This document shows, piece after piece, positions 5,741 to 5,959 of a DNA stretch of 5,959 nucleotides. The notes beneath the pieces were generated by a model. That model was not told where the DNA came from. It searched no databases and was given only the letters and a program-made list of their open reading frames with translations. Origin of the DNA: Tannerella sp. (GTDB lineage: Bacteria; Bacteroidota; Bacteroidia; Bacteroidales; Tannerellaceae). Where the stretch lies: assembly GCA_031271245.1 (NCBI GenBank), contig JAISWC010000259.1:1-5959 (forward strand), in the 5' to 3' direction. Numbering within the stretch: the first letter of the stretch is position 1; each line of letters begins with the position of its first letter. Both the position numbers and the translations under genes were made by a program.

Positions 5741-5959
5741 CTTTTCGGGCTTTTTTTTGCCCGGAGGCCGATTCTTTTTCGGGAAGGGCGGGAGAGTAAC
5801 ATACAGAGAATCGGCATTAATATGATGATACTTCATATATATCCTAAAATCCGCAACCAAATAATTTGGTAGTTACGGTAAAATTTCAGTAGTGTCTCCG
5901 GAGATTTTCCGAGCGATTTTTATACGGATTTTGAGTCATCTGTTGAGATTTTGATGTTG
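5741..5959. other. Non-coding window end with several inverted repeats
   Basis: No recognisable gene is seen here on either strand. The segment holds a CGGGC/GCCCG hairpin with an eight-T loop (5746-5763), a 9-bp inverted repeat with a 31-nt loop (5767-5815), the odd-centred palindrome ACCAAATAATTTGGT (5856-5870) and the perfect palindrome TCTCCGGAGA (5895-5904). A 45-codon minus-strand frame (5836 to 5699) with an AGGA before its ATG crosses part of it but looks like low-complexity Lys/Pro translation. A short minus-strand frame open to the edge ends near 5887 and is too short to identify. Confidence 0.5.
5767..5815. repeat. 9-bp inverted repeat with 31-nt loop
   Basis: GCCGATTCT (5767-5775) and AGAATCGGC (5807-5815) are exact reverse complements. 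A further T-G and a T-A pair could lengthen the stem inside. No T-run follows on either strand, so it does not look like an intrinsic terminator. It lies upstream of the rplM promoter and its role is unknown. Confidence 0.55.

Noticed and set aside
5746..5763. CGGGC-T8-GCCCG hairpin as an intrinsic terminator
   Set aside because: The T run is in the loop and not after the stem, and no gene ends nearby on either strand.
1..5959. tRNA, rRNA, CRISPR array or insertion sequence
   Set aside because: No cloverleaf, rRNA motif, regularly spaced repeat, transposase frame or paired terminal repeats were found on reading both strands.

Overview
The window looks like a contig end from a member of the Bacteroidales (Bacteroidota), possibly of the Porphyromonadaceae/Tannerellaceae type. 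Four things point there. The ribosomal order rplM-rpsI-rpsB-tsf is typical of the group. The proteins read as Bacteroidales versions, for example the uL13 N-terminus MDTLSYKTISANKATV. A Bacteroidetes-type promoter (TAnnTTTG -7 box) precedes rplM. Most genes lack a Shine-Dalgarno sequence. The genus cannot be fixed from sequence reading alone.

Layout. Bases 1-11 match the 3' end of an Illumina adapter, so the biological sequence starts at about 12. Bases 2-274 (+) hold the tail of an open frame resembling BF3164-type Bacteroidales lipoproteins. It stops early and looks like a fragment or decayed gene. Bases 407-2691 (+) hold a two-gene unit: an exported sugar isomerase/epimerase-like TIM-barrel protein, then a probable lipoprotein with two tandem DUF1080 (3-keto-disaccharide hydrolase family) domains. 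The 26-nt gap between them is built almost entirely of a degenerate heptamer repeat. A strong bidirectional hairpin terminator at 2875-2918 separates this unit from the convergent ribosomal operon.

On the minus strand from 5655 down to 2961 lie rplM (uL13), rpsI (uS9), rpsB (uS2) and tsf (EF-Ts). They are probably one transcript from a promoter at 5710-5740. rplM starts with GTG. rplM and rpsI are 4 nt apart. A 154-nt spacer with possible leader structure separates rpsI and rpsB. tsf carries a strong Shine-Dalgarno sequence, unlike its neighbours. The 5741-5959 end holds no recognisable gene but has several inverted repeats.

How the genes work together. The minus-strand genes are housekeeping translation genes. 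The plus-strand pair is accessory sugar metabolism. Both families occur in the Bacteroides thetaiotaomicron BT2156-BT2159-type locus, which cleaves glycosides by C3 oxidation rather than direct hydrolysis. The partner Gfo/Idh dehydrogenases are not in this window, so that pathway is an inference. No mobile element, CRISPR array, rRNA or tRNA was seen, and no clearly new system; the tandem-DUF1080 protein is the most interesting accessory element.
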